A stretch of DNA of 64,000 bases from contig NZ_JAOPXI010000070.1 of assembly GCF_025965215.1 (NCBI RefSeq), positions 1 through 64,000 on the forward strand, written 5' to 3'. Of this stretch, positions 41,343-49,740 are shown one piece after another (position 1 is the first letter of the stretch; the number at the start of each line of letters is the position of its first letter). Origin of the DNA: Marmoricola sp. GTDB taxonomy: Bacteria; Actinomycetota; Actinomycetes; Propionibacteriales; Nocardioidaceae. The notes under the pieces were generated by a model. It was not told the origin of the DNA, ran no database searches, and worked only from the letters and a program-made list of their open reading frames with translations. The position numbers and the translations under genes were made by a program.

Positions 41343-42521
41343 ATGCGTCCACTCTTGGCTTCAGCCGTCGGACTGCTTCTGACGTCCAGCGTCGTCCTCG
41401 CCCCGGTAGCACAAGCCCGTACGGCGGCTCCTCCCGAGCCGGTCGTCCCAGTCACCAGCGCGGGCGTCACGATCACGGGCGACGGCTTCGGTCACGGCAT
41501 CGGGCTCTCCCAGTACGGCGCCCAGGCCCAGGCTCAGGCGAACCGCACGGCCTCGACGATCATCGCCTTCTACTACCCCGGCACCGTTCGCAGCAGCCTG
41601 ACCGCCATGGTGAGGGTGCTCATCAGCAGGGACGCCGACCACAACACCATCGTGCGAGCGGCGCCGGGTCTCAAGCTGACGAACCTCGCCACGGGCAGGG
41701 CATACCTGCTGCCGACCGCGAACAACGCGAATGCCTGGCGGCTCGACGTGGTGGCAGACAAGACGAGGGTCTCGTGGCGACGCGCAGGGGTATGGCACAC
41801 CTACCTGCCGGGCGGCAAGGTGCTCAGCGGCGTCGGGGAGTTCCGCACCAGGTCGGGCCTGATCACCCTCGTGTACGGCGGCACCGATCACGTCTACCGC
41901 GGCGGGATGCGGCTCGCCGGCGGGCACACCGTGAACGCGCTGAACCTGGAGAACTACCTCAAGGGCGTCATCCCCTCGGAGATGCCGGCGCTGTGGCAGC
42001 CGCAGGCCCTACGCGCCCAGGCCGTGGCCGCGCGTACCTACGCGGCGTTCGAGCGGGCAGCGAACCTCACCAGCAGGTACCAGATCTGCGACACCAGCGC
42101 GTGCCAGGTCTACAACGGGTACTCGGCCGAGCAGCCGAGCACCAACGCGGCAGTGACCGCGACGTCGGGATGGATCCAGATCTCGGGCGGTGCTCCGGCG
42201 TTCACCCAATTCTCGGCCAGCAACGGCGGGTACTCGGTCGCCGGGGGACATCCGTACCTGATCGCCCAGGCCGATCCGTGGGACATGGCCTACCGGCACT
42301 GGACCAAGACGGTCACCCCGGCCGCGCTGCAAGCTGCGTATCCCGGTCAGGGAGCGCCGGTCAGCCTGCAGATCCTGGCGCGTGACGGCAACGGCGAGTG
42401 GGGCGGGCGGGTCACCTCGATCAGGATCAGGTTCACGACCGGCCAGCCGCAGACGATCTCCGGATCCCTTTTCCGCTCCGAGTTCGGCCTTCGGTCGAGC
42501 CTGTTCACCCTCACGCCGTAG
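41343..42521 (+). CDS. Secreted SpoIID/LytB-domain protein
   Basis: This 392-residue exported protein starts with a Sec signal peptide (RPLLASAVGLLLTSSVVLAPVAQA, cleavage probably after AQA). The mature part has GDGFGHGIGLSQYGAQ followed by YYPGT, then a middle domain, then the SpoIID core with LENYLKGVIPSEMPALWQPQALRAQAVAARTYA containing the catalytic Glu. CDTSACQVYNG and ASNGGYSV follow. Members are lytic transglycosylases or amidase-enhancer proteins acting on denuded peptidoglycan. The organism shows no sporulation genes here, so cell-wall remodelling is inferred. It is followed by the SDR gene with its own -10 box. Confidence 0.88.
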   Translation: MRPLLASAVGLLLTSSVVLAPVAQARTAAPPEPVVPVTSAGVTITGDGFGHGIGLSQYGAQAQAQANRTASTIIAFYYPGTVRSSLTAMVRVLISRDADHNTIVRAAPGLKLTNLATGRAYLLPTANNANAWRLDVVADKTRVSWRRAGVWHTYLPGGKVLSGVGEFRTRSGLITLVYGGTDHVYRGGMRLAGGHTVNALNLENYLKGVIPSEMPALWQPQALRAQAVAARTYAAFERAANLTSRYQICDTSACQVYNGYSAEQPSTNAAVTATSGWIQISGGAPAFTQFSASNGGYSVAGGHPYLIAQADPWDMAYRHWTKTVTPAALQAAYPGQGAPVSLQILARDGNGEWGGRVTSIRIRFTTGQPQTISGSLFRSEFGLRSSLFTLTP

Positions 42522-42535
42522 GCCCGGGGGACCAG

Positions 42536-42541
42536 TACGGT
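42536..42541 (+). promoter_or_regulatory. -10 box TACGGT of the SDR gene (leaderless)
   Basis: TACGGT is followed by 6 nt and then ATG 42548. Confidence 0.5.
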
Positions 42542-42547
42542 TGGTCC

Positions 42548-43348
42548 ATGAGCCTGCCCGAACCCGCACCCGACCGCACCGCCGTCGTCACGGGCGCCTC
42601 CTCGGGCATCGGCGCCGAGTTCGCGCGCGAGCTCGTCCGCCGCGGCCACCAGGTGGTCCTCGTCGCACGCACCGAGTCGAAGCTCGCCGAGCTCGCCGCC
42701 GAGCTCGGTCAGGGCGCCCATGTCCTGGCCGCCGACCTCGCCGACCGGTCTGCCCGGGCCGGCCTGCTGGGGCGCATCACGGCGCTCGGGCTGGAGCCCG
42801 ACATCCTGATCAACAACGCGGGCCTGTCCACGCTCGGCCCGGTGCACGCGAGTGATCCTGAGGCCGAGATCAGGATGGTCGAGGTCGACGTCGTGGCCGT
42901 GGTCGACCTGTGCAGCCGTTTCCTGCCGGGCATGGTCGCGCGCGGCCGAGGCGCCGTTCTCAACGTCGCCTCCACTGCGGCGTTCCAGCCGCTGCCGGGC
43001 CAGGCCGGGTACGGCGCCGGGAAGGTCTTCGTGCTGTCCTACACGCAGAGCCTCTCCGCCGAGCTCAAGGGCAAGGGCGTCCACGTCACCGTGCTGTGCC
43101 CCGGCCCCGTCGACACCGGCTTCGGTGAGACGGCCGGCTTCACCAAGGAACAGGCCGACGAGGCACTGCCGGCATTCATGTGGGTCGCCGCGGACAAGGT
43201 GGCGGTCACAGCCCTCGACGGCCTCGCCGCCGGCAAACTGGTCGTCATCCCCGGCATCGGCAACAAGGTGGGAGCGGCGTTCGCCAAGATGACCCCTACC
43301 CGCCTGCTGCTCCCGGTGTTGGCCAGGCAGCACCCGGGACTCAAGTAG
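42548..43348 (+). CDS. Short-chain dehydrogenase/reductase
   Basis: This is a 266-residue classical SDR. It has the glycine-rich cofactor motif TGASSGIG, VARTESK (Arg suggesting NADPH preference), NNAG, the catalytic Ser in NVASTAAF and YGAGK with catalytic Tyr and Lys, then PGPVDTGF. The C-terminal tail with LLLPVLARQH is like DltE/YdfG-type acyl or steroid SDRs. The substrate is unknown. The ATG is 6 nt after TACGGT; the track ORF extends back into the SpoIID gene. It converges with the MpaB-like gene 12 bp away. Confidence 0.9.
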   Translation: MSLPEPAPDRTAVVTGASSGIGAEFARELVRRGHQVVLVARTESKLAELAAELGQGAHVLAADLADRSARAGLLGRITALGLEPDILINNAGLSTLGPVHASDPEAEIRMVEVDVVAVVDLCSRFLPGMVARGRGAVLNVASTAAFQPLPGQAGYGAGKVFVLSYTQSLSAELKGKGVHVTVLCPGPVDTGFGETAGFTKEQADEALPAFMWVAADKVAVTALDGLAAGKLVVIPGIGNKVGAAFAKMTPTRLLLPVLARQHPGLK

Positions 43349-43360
43349 TGGTTGCGAAAC

Positions 43361-44563
43361 CTAGGCAGGTACCGGGGCGATCGGGGGACGGTGGCCGGCG
43401 TACTGGAGCCGTTCCATTCGGACCAGTGCTCGTTCGGCCCGGCGGTCGAGGACGGCCGTGCCACCGGGGAGTCGTCCGACCAGCTGGGACCAGAACACGT
43501 TGGACGGGATCCGCAGTGCCGGGTACCACGGCGGGCGGACCGGCTGGCCGACGTCACGCATCCCGTAGCCCAGGTTCAGGTATGTCGCGATGCTGAGCGA
43601 GCGCTCGCGCTCGTAGAACCGACGCACCCGCGAGATGCCCGGCGCGTGGTCGTGCATGTGCACCAGGCCGGCGCCGAGCCGGCGGCTGGACTCCTCGGGT
43701 CCGGAGAAGCCGGCGATCACATTGCCGAGCACCCGCCGACCGATGCGCTCGGTGCGCGGCAGCCAGCGCTCCTCGACGCCCATCAACCAGCCGACGTAGG
43801 ACCACAGGTGCATGATCGCGGCGGCGTCCTCGCGCGCGATCCTGACGCCGAGCGCGCGGGCCTGGAGGAGGTAGCTGGTGGAGAACGACCCGATCGTCCC
43901 GGCCCGGTCGTAGTCGTTGATCGGTACGCCGCGGAACTCCCAGTCCCAGTCGGCCTCGCGCTCGAGCTGGTAGTTCACGAACCCGTGCATGATCCGGACG
44001 TGAACGCTGAGCCTCCAGCCCTCGCCGTAGCGAGCCATCCCGCCGGGGGCGGTGACCCCGAGCCACCACTGGCCGGTCTCGCCGACCCGGGTGAGGGTGT
44101 CCTGGCCGATCCGCCCGGTGCGCACGAGTGGCTGGAGAGCGCCACCACTGCGGTACCCGCCGAGCAGGGACCCGAACGCAAGGATGTCGAAGCCGTCCGC
44201 TCCTACCCGGCGCGCAGCGGCGCCGCCTCGTTCGAGCAGGTCGTCGTCGACCCAGGCCGGTCGGTCCTCCAGCTGGGCGAACAGGTCACGCAACGGGGCG
44301 GGGGCGTCGTCGACAGCGCCGAGCCCGTCGGCGAGGACCGCGCGGAACTGCGGCATCGTCACGACGTGGTCCTCGCGCACGGACCGCACGAAGGCGTCGG
44401 CCAGTTCGTCACGCCGGAGCAGCCCGGCCTTCAGATCCTCGAGTTCCTCGCCGCGCATCCGGGCGCCGGGGCCTGCCAGGCGCAGCATCGGTCGGGCGAA
44501 GCGCTCGGACCAACCGCCGCCGGCTCCGTAACGGGTCGGGACCGTGATCACCTCGGATGTCAT
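43361..44563 (-). CDS. MpaB-family (DUF2236) oxygenase-like protein, second copy type
   Basis: This is a 400-residue DUF2236 protein, longer than the one at 21789 and closer in size to latex-clearing protein-type haem oxygenases. It has RPMLRLAGPGARMRGEELEDL, LLGGYRSGGALQPLVRTGRI, and a helix HVRIMHGFVNYQLE whose His is a candidate haem ligand. WSYVGWLMGVEERWLP follows. The start is 6 nt after TAGCCT (leaderless). A TetR gene lies divergently 54 bp away with a palindrome between them, so this oxygenase too is probably under TetR control. The substrate is unknown. Confidence 0.8.
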   Translation of the reverse strand: MTSEVITVPTRYGAGGGWSERFARPMLRLAGPGARMRGEELEDLKAGLLRRDELADAFVRSVREDHVVTMPQFRAVLADGLGAVDDAPAPLRDLFAQLEDRPAWVDDDLLERGGAAARRVGADGFDILAFGSLLGGYRSGGALQPLVRTGRIGQDTLTRVGETGQWWLGVTAPGGMARYGEGWRLSVHVRIMHGFVNYQLEREADWDWEFRGVPINDYDRAGTIGSFSTSYLLQARALGVRIAREDAAAIMHLWSYVGWLMGVEERWLPRTERIGRRVLGNVIAGFSGPEESSRRLGAGLVHMHDHAPGISRVRRFYERERSLSIATYLNLGYGMRDVGQPVRPPWYPALRIPSNVFWSQLVGRLPGGTAVLDRRAERALVRMERLQYAGHRPPIAPVPA

Positions 44564-44569
44564 GGCTCC

Positions 44570-44575
44570 AGGCTA
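44570..44575 (-). promoter_or_regulatory. -10 box TAGCCT of the second MpaB-like gene (leaderless)
   Basis: Read leftward, TAGCCT is followed by 6 nt and then ATG 44563. Confidence 0.5.
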
Positions 44576-44579
44576 AAGT

Positions 44580-44602
44580 GAGTAAATGCTCGACTTCTAC
44601 TC
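44580..44602. promoter_or_regulatory. Candidate TetR operator GAGTA-N13-TACTC
   Basis: An imperfect 23-bp palindrome in the 54-bp divergent gap between the MpaB-like and TetR genes, directly next to the leftward -10 box. Confidence 0.45.
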
Positions 44603-44617
44603 GCGTTTGTCGGGTCG

Positions 44618-45229
44618 GTGATCATGGCCGCACCCCGGCGTACCAGCCCGGTCCAGGCGCGCTCGAAGGCGATGGTCGAGCGCATTCTCGATGGAGCGAC
44701 TCGCGTTCTGGCGGCGAGTGGCTACGCCCAGATGAGCACTAACCGGGTTGCCGACGAGGCCGAGGTGAGCATCGGTTCGCTCTACCGCTACTTCGCCGAC
44801 AAGGACGAGATCATCGCCGAGCTTCAGGCCCGGGCCTCCGACGGCATCGTCGACGAGCTGACGACGGCGATGACCGACGCCGCCCTGCTTCCGGCCTACG
44901 AGGGCACCCGGCACGTGGTCGCGACCCTCGTCGACTCGCTGCGAGCCCGCGGGCCCCTGATCAGCGCCATGATCAACGAGGTCCCGCTCGGCTCGCACAC
45001 CAACGCGCTGCCCGAGGTCGAGCGCGGGCTGGCCCAGTTCACCCGCCTGTACGTCATCCAGCGGGCGCCCGACCTGCCACGGGCCGAGCTGGACGCGCGG
45101 ATCTACCTGGCGATGGGCATCACCCTGAGCAGCTGTCTGCGGATCGCCCTGGAGAAGCCCCCGGAACTCGATGCCGACCATCTCATCGACCTGGTCGCAG
45201 GGATCCTTTCCCTGGGGCTCACGGCGTAG
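44618..45229 (+). CDS. TetR-family regulator, divergent from the second MpaB-like gene
   Basis: This is a 203-residue TetR repressor with an N-terminal helix-turn-helix (RILDGATRVLAASGYAQMSTNRVADEAEVSIGSLYRYFADKDEI) and a ligand-binding domain of the AcrR/TetR_C type. The start is GTG 44618 or ATG 44624; no clear ribosome-binding site is present. Divergent placement and the palindrome suggest repression of the MpaB-like gene and of itself. The two TetR/MpaB pairs in this window differ in gene order (co-directional versus divergent), so they are not a simple duplication. Confidence 0.87.
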   Translation: MIMAAPRRTSPVQARSKAMVERILDGATRVLAASGYAQMSTNRVADEAEVSIGSLYRYFADKDEIIAELQARASDGIVDELTTAMTDAALLPAYEGTRHVVATLVDSLRARGPLISAMINEVPLGSHTNALPEVERGLAQFTRLYVIQRAPDLPRAELDARIYLAMGITLSSCLRIALEKPPELDADHLIDLVAGILSLGLTA

Positions 45230-45250
45230 GAGACGTTGGTGGGCACCTGA

Positions 45251-45283
45251 CCGCATCTCGGCACGCTCGGTGACCGACGATCA
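45251..45283 (+). repeat. REP-like repeat copy between tetR and accA
   Basis: CCGCATCTCGGCACGCTCGGTGACCGACG matches the core at 31719-31747 in 26 of 29 bases. It lies in the 75-bp gap between convergent genes, possibly as part of a degenerate bidirectional terminator. Confidence 0.5.
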
Positions 45284-45304
45284 CGTCCGCTGGCGCGGTC
45301 TTGA

Positions 45305-47086
45305 TCAGTCCTTGATCTCCGCGAGAACCTCGCCGTTGCCGACTGTGGCGCCGACCTCGGCGGTCAGCCCGGTGATGGTGCCGGCCTTGTGCGCCTTGAG
45401 CGGCTGCTCCATCTTCATGGCCTCGAGGACCACCACCACGTCGCCCTCGGCCACGACTCCGCCCTCCTCGACGGCCACCTTGACGATGGTGCCCTGCATC
45501 GGGCTGGTGACCGCATCACCGGAGGCGGCTGAGCCGGCCTTCTTGCCGGCGCTGCGCTTGGGCTTCTTGGCTGCCGGGGCCGAACCGATGCCGCCGAGGC
45601 CACCGGGCAGGACCACTTCGAGACGCCGACCGCCGACCTCGACGGTGACCTTCTGCCGCTCGGCCGGCTCCTCGGCTTCGCCGGTCTCGCCGCCGTACGG
45701 GGTGATCTGGTTGTCGAAGTCGGTCTCGATCCAGGTCGTGTAGACCGTGAACTGACCTTCACCGCTCGGGTTCGACGCCCCGACCCACGCCGGGTCGTTC
45801 ACGATCGCCTCGTGGAAGGTGATCGCGGTCGGCATCCCGTCGACGACGAACTCCGACAGCGCGCGCCGCGACCGCTCGATCGCCTGGGTACGGTCGCGGC
45901 CGGTGATGATCAGCTTGGCGATCAGCGAGTCGAATGCGCCGGGGACGGTCTCGCCCTTCTCGTAGCCGCCGTCGACGCGGACGCCGGGTCCTTGCGGCGG
46001 GCTCCACTCGGTCAACGTGCCCGGGGCCGGCATGAAGTTGCGGCCGCCGTCCTCGGCGTTGATCCGGAACTCGATCGAGTGCCCGATGATGGCCGGGTCG
46101 TCGTAGCCGAGCTCTTCGCCGGCAGCGATCCGGAACATCTCCCGGACGAGGTCGATCCCGGTAACCTGCTCCGAGACGCAGTGCTCGACCTGCAACCGGG
46201 TGTTGACCTCGAGGAACGAGATGGTGCCGTCCGCGGCGACCAGGAACTCGCAGGTTCCCGCGCCGACGTAGCCGGCCTCCTTGAGGATCGCCTTGGAGGA
46301 GTCGTAGAGGCGCTTGACCTGGTCGTCGCTGAGGAACGGCGCCGGGGCCTCCTCGACGAGCTTCTGGTGTCGGCGTTGCAACGAGCAGTCGCGGGTCGAG
46401 ACCACCACGACGTTGCCGTGCTGGTCGGCCAGGCACTGGGTCTCGACGTGCCGGGGCTTGTCGAGGAACTTCTCGACCAGGCACTCACCGCGGCCGAAAG
46501 CGCTGATCGCCTCGCGGACAGCGGATTCGTAGAGCTCGGGGATCTCCTCGAGCGTGCGTGCCACCTTCAGTCCGCGGCCACCGCCTCCGAAGACGGCCTT
46601 GATGGCGACGGGCAGGCCGTTCGCCCGGGCGAACTCGACGATCTCGTCGGCGTCCTTGACGGCGTCTTTGAGGCCCGGTGCGAGAGGCGCACCCGCCGCG
46701 AGGGCGATCTGCTTGGCCTTGGCCTTGTCACCGAGGGCGTCGATCGCCGCGGGGGAGGGTCCGATCCAGATCAGTCCGGCGTCCAGGACGGCCTGGGCGA
46801 ACATCGCGTTCTCGGCCAGGAAGCCGTAGCCGGGGTGGACCGAGTCGGCGCCGCTGGTCCGGGCGACGTCGATGATCTTGGCGATGTCGAGGTAGGTCTC
46901 CGCCGGGGTGGTGCCACCGAGGGCGTACGCCTCGTCGGCCAGCCGCACGAACAGCGCGTCGCGGTCGGGGTCGGCGTAGACGGCCACACTTCCGATGCCG
47001 GCGTCCTTGCACGCGCGCACCACACGTACGGCGATCTCGCCACGGTTGGCGATCAGAACCTTCTGCAAACCAGCGTTCTCGGGCAC
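45305..47086 (-). CDS. Acyl-CoA carboxylase alpha subunit (biotin carboxylase + biotin carrier domain)
   Basis: This is a 593-residue AccA3-type protein that carboxylates its own biotin with ATP and bicarbonate for acetyl-/propionyl-CoA carboxylase. It has the N-terminal [17 protein letters not shown]-grasp [13 protein letters not shown], catalytic [10 protein letters not shown] and a C-terminal biotinyl domain with EAMKM (biotinyl lysine about K558). A Lys/Ala-rich linker ([14 protein letters not shown]) joins the two. The GTG start has AGGAGA upstream. Its partners accD and accE and the ligase birA lie 11-15 kb away in the same window. Propionyl-CoA carboxylation would feed methylmalonyl-CoA to MutAB. 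Confidence 0.95.
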   Translation of the reverse strand: MPENAGLQKVLIANRGEIAVRVVRACKDAGIGSVAVYADPDRDALFVRLADEAYALGGTTPAETYLDIAKIIDVARTSGADSVHPGYGFLAENAMFAQAVLDAGLIWIGPSPAAIDALGDKAKAKQIALAAGAPLAPGLKDAVKDADEIVEFARANGLPVAIKAVFGGGGRGLKVARTLEEIPELYESAVREAISAFGRGECLVEKFLDKPRHVETQCLADQHGNVVVVSTRDCSLQRRHQKLVEEAPAPFLSDDQVKRLYDSSKAILKEAGYVGAGTCEFLVAADGTISFLEVNTRLQVEHCVSEQVTGIDLVREMFRIAAGEELGYDDPAIIGHSIEFRINAEDGGRNFMPAPGTLTEWSPPQGPGVRVDGGYEKGETVPGAFDSLIAKLIITGRDRTQAIERSRRALSEFVVDGMPTAITFHEAIVNDPAWVGASNPSGEGQFTVYTTWIETDFDNQITPYGGETGEAEEPAERQKVTVEVGGRRLEVVLPGGLGGIGSAPAAKKPKRSAGKKAGSAASGDAVTSPMQGTIVKVAVEEGGVVAEGDVVVVLEAMKMEQPLKAHKAGTITGLTAEVGATVGNGEVLAEIKD

Positions 47087-47181
47087 GCGCTCTCCTGAAG
47101 TCTCTCGAATCCTTCGGGAGTCTATTGGTCGCCGCGATCCGGTCGCCCCGGGGTCTCAGTTAGGCCGCATCCGGCCTGCGC

Positions 47182-47625
47182 TCAGCTGCCGGGCTTGTAG
47201 ACCATCAGGAACACGATCACGGCGAAGATCAGGCCGACGACACCGCCGGACGCGGCCACCTTCGCGCTCAGGTTGTCGACCGCCTCGCCGGCACCGATCC
47301 GTGTCGTGGCCTGCTGGAGCGCCGGGACGATCAGCGCGAGGGTGAGCGCCATGGCGACCAGCCAGAGCAGCAGGGAGATCCAGATGTAGGGATCGGAGAA
47401 CGTAGCGACCGTCTTGCCGTCCTGCTTCGAGGACATCACGCCCATCCCGAAGATCACCACCAGAACCGAGACGTAGGCGTACAGGCGCGCAGTCCGCGCC
47501 GAGGCTGCCGTGGCGCCGGCATCAGCCGTGCGCAGGCCCCGGGAGGCGGTCGTCACGATGTGGACCAGGGGGCCGACGGCGAAGATCGCGGTCAGCAGGT
47601 GCAGGGCGAAGAGGATGTTGTACAC
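47182..47625 (-). CDS. Small integral membrane protein, DUF2269-like
   Basis: This is a 147-residue protein with four predicted membrane helices (ILFALHLLTAIFAVGPLVHIV, YVSVLVVIFGMGVM, WISLLLWLVAMALTLALIVPAL, VVGLIFAVIVFLMVY). The first helix contains an FALHLLTAI motif with His, as in DUF2269 proteins that may bind haem or quinone. No enzymatic motif is visible. The GTG start is 6 nt after TAGCCT (leaderless). It lies between the carboxylase and lipoprotein genes, all leftward, with no overlap. Function unknown. Confidence 0.72.
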   Translation of the reverse strand: MYNILFALHLLTAIFAVGPLVHIVTTASRGLRTADAGATAASARTARLYAYVSVLVVIFGMGVMSSKQDGKTVATFSDPYIWISLLLWLVAMALTLALIVPALQQATTRIGAGEAVDNLSAKVAASGGVVGLIFAVIVFLMVYKPGS

Positions 47626-47631
47626 GGAACG

Positions 47632-47637
47632 AGGCTA
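47632..47637 (-). promoter_or_regulatory. -10 box TAGCCT of the DUF2269-like gene (leaderless)
   Basis: Read leftward, TAGCCT is followed by 6 nt and then GTG 47625. Confidence 0.5.
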
Positions 47638-47668
47638 CGCCGGGAGTGGTGCGGGAAGGGCGGCGGGT

Positions 47669-48424
47669 TCAGGCGCTGGGGGCGTTGCCTTGCTGGTCCG
47701 TAGTCCAGCCGAGCGGGCTGATCGGGGGGACGGGTTGTCCGTCGAGCACCGCGAGCACGCGGGTGAGCAGCGCGCGGTTGAGCTGGTCGACGCTGCCGTC
47801 GTCCTTGGGCCCGCCACCGTCGTACGCGGTCATCACCACGACCTTGCCGATGCGCATCAGGGTGAACCAGGTTCCGGTGTCGTAGGTCTTCTTGTCGCCG
47901 TCGTAGCGGACCCGGCCGATCTCGGCGATGTTGAGCTGCCCGTCGACGTCCGGGGCGCTGCGGTCCTCGTCAATGGTGACCCGGTAGCTGGTCAGCGAGT
48001 CGCCGTTGCGGATCGCGGTGCGGTCGCAGCCGGCGGTCTCCTTCTCGTACGCCGACAGCGCAAAGGCTGCGTCCTGCTTGGTCGAGTAGACCGCCAGGCC
48101 CTCGCTCAGGTCGGGGAAGTAGCCCTGCTTGGCGGCGATCTGGCGGGTCGTGGTCGTGACGGGTTCGGCCCCGCCGGGGCCGACGAAGTTCCACATCGAG
48201 GTCAGGCAGATCATGTCGTAGTCACCGGGCCCGTTGGACGGTGACAGCTCGAAGTCGGCTCCGATGGCGCCGGCCTTCAGCAGGATCGAGCGCAGTCTGG
48301 CCTGGGTCAACGGCCTGGCGATGCTCTGAGCCGTACTTCCGGTGTGCACGGTGATCCCACAAGCGGCCAGCGCGAGGTACAGCGCGACCGATCCCACGGC
48401 CAGGGCGCGGCTTGGGGTGCGCAT
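47669..48424 (-). CDS. Putative lipoprotein of unknown function
   Basis: This is a 251-residue protein with a signal peptide ending in the lipobox LALAAC (Cys at about 22), followed by an alpha/beta domain of roughly 200 residues. It resembles mycobacterial/nocardioform sensor-domain-like lipoproteins (a PknH sensor-type fold is a possibility) in having paired cysteines (MICLTSMW and TAGCDRTA). The start is the ATG before RTPSRALAV with GGAGGATC upstream; the ORF extension is not needed. Extracellular face. No catalytic motif is visible. Confidence 0.72.
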   Translation of the reverse strand: MRTPSRALAVGSVALYLALAACGITVHTGSTAQSIARPLTQARLRSILLKAGAIGADFELSPSNGPGDYDMICLTSMWNFVGPGGAEPVTTTTRQIAAKQGYFPDLSEGLAVYSTKQDAAFALSAYEKETAGCDRTAIRNGDSLTSYRVTIDEDRSAPDVDGQLNIAEIGRVRYDGDKKTYDTGTWFTLMRIGKVVVMTAYDGGGPKDDGSVDQLNRALLTRVLAVLDGQPVPPISPLGWTTDQQGNAPSA

Positions 48425-48479
48425 CTGATCCTCCAGTCCTCGGGTCGGCACACTGTAGAGGACCGTGCGGAGCAGCCGG

Positions 48480-48497
48480 GGTTAACAAACGCTAACC
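48480..48497. promoter_or_regulatory. Imperfect palindrome GGTTAACAAACGCTAACC before the acyl-CoA dehydrogenase gene
   Basis: 5-bp arms (GGTTA/TAACC) plus a further matched C/G pair. It sits just upstream of the -10 box in the -35 region, as expected for a TetR/GntR-type repressor of fatty- or branched-chain acid catabolism. Confidence 0.45.
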
Positions 48498-48505
48498 ACA
48501 CTGTC

Positions 48506-48511
48506 TACGAT
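48506..48511 (+). promoter_or_regulatory. -10 box TACGAT of the acyl-CoA dehydrogenase gene (leaderless)
   Basis: TACGAT is followed by 6 nt and then ATG 48518. Confidence 0.55.
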
Positions 48512-48517
48512 GGTCCC

Positions 48518-49696
48518 ATGAGCTTCGAATTGTCTGCCGAGCACGAGCAGTTCCGTCGTACCGTCCGTGACTTCGCCGACAAGGAGATCGCGCCGCACGC
48601 GGCACAGTGGGATCGCGATCACCACTTCCCGGTGGACCTCATCGCCAAGATGGGTGATCTCGGGCTGTTCGGCCTGACGGCTCCCGAGGAATTCGGCGGT
48701 GCCGGACTCAGCGGCGAGGAGGGTGGCTTCACGAGTCTCTGCCTCGCGATCGAGGAGATCGGCCGGGTCGACCAGTCGATGGCCGTGACCCTGGAAGCCG
48801 CGGTCGGTCTCGGCATCAACCCGATCCTGACCTACGGCACCGAGGACCAGAAGCACAGCTGGCTGCCCGACCTGGTCGCAGGCCGGACCTTGGCCGGGTT
48901 CGGCCTGACCGAACCCGGCGCCGGTTCGGACGCATCCGCGACGAAGACCCGCGCGACGCTGGCCGACGGTGAGTGGGTGATCAACGGCTCCAAGCAGTTC
49001 ATCACCAACTCGGGCTCTGCGATCACCTCGCTGGTCACGGTCACCGCCCGGACCGGCGAGGTCGACGGCAAACCGGAGATCTCGGCGATCATCGTGCCCA
49101 CCGGGACGCCCGGCTTCGTCGCCGAGAAGGCCTACGACAAGCTCGGCTGGCACGCCTCGGACACCCACCCCCTGAGCTTCGAGGACGCCCGGGTGCCGGA
49201 GGCGAACCTCCTCGGCGAGCGGGGTCGCGGCTACGCCCAGTTCCTCGCGACCCTCGACGACGGCCGGGTGGCGATCGCTGCGGTCGCCGTCGGCTGCATC
49301 CAGGCCTGCCTGGAGCACTCCGTCAGGTACGCCGGGGAGCGCACCACCTTCGGCGTACCGATCGGACGCAAGCAGGGTGTGGCGTTCCAGATCGCCGATC
49401 TCGAGGTGATGCTCGCCGCCAGCCGCGCGCTGACCTACCGGGCTGCTGCCATGAAGGACGCCGGAGCGCCACGCGCCGCGTTCAAGCAGGCGGCCTCGAT
49501 CGCGAAGCTGTACGCCTCTGAGTCGGCCGTGACCGCCACTCGGATCGCGACCCAGATCTTCGGCGGCTACGGCTTCATGGAGGAGTACCCGGTCGCCCGG
49601 CTGTACCGCGACGCCAAGATCCTCGAGATCGGCGAGGGCACCTCGGAGGTCCAGAGGATGCTCATCGCACGGGGTCTTGGCCTGCCCGTGGAATGA
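48518..49696 (+). CDS. Acyl-CoA dehydrogenase
   Basis: This is a 392-residue FAD enzyme catalysing alpha,beta-dehydrogenation of acyl-CoA thioesters. It shows GLTEPGAGSDASATKT, FITNSGSA, FGVPIGRKQGVAFQIADL, QIFGGYGFMEEYPVARLYRDAKI and the C-terminal catalytic Glu in IGEGTSEVQ (about E373). This is the arrangement of short/medium-chain and butyryl-CoA enzymes, so isovaleryl-CoA type is less likely. It is preceded by a leaderless promoter with a palindromic operator. It stands next to a methyltransferase gene that starts the envelope cluster and is probably unrelated in function. Confidence 0.94.
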   Translation: MSFELSAEHEQFRRTVRDFADKEIAPHAAQWDRDHHFPVDLIAKMGDLGLFGLTAPEEFGGAGLSGEEGGFTSLCLAIEEIGRVDQSMAVTLEAAVGLGINPILTYGTEDQKHSWLPDLVAGRTLAGFGLTEPGAGSDASATKTRATLADGEWVINGSKQFITNSGSAITSLVTVTARTGEVDGKPEISAIIVPTGTPGFVAEKAYDKLGWHASDTHPLSFEDARVPEANLLGERGRGYAQFLATLDDGRVAIAAVAVGCIQACLEHSVRYAGERTTFGVPIGRKQGVAFQIADLEVMLAASRALTYRAAAMKDAGAPRAAFKQAASIAKLYASESAVTATRIATQIFGGYGFMEEYPVARLYRDAKILEIGEGTSEVQRMLIARGLGLPVE

Positions 49697-49740
49697 TCCC
49701 CTCGACGTCGTTGACCACTCGAAGGGATTGACCACCGCAG

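Noticed and set aside
41343-42521. N-terminal position of the GFGHGIGLSQYGA motif as a circular permutation of SpoIID
   Set aside because: To my knowledge this order is common among actinobacterial SpoIID/LytB proteins.
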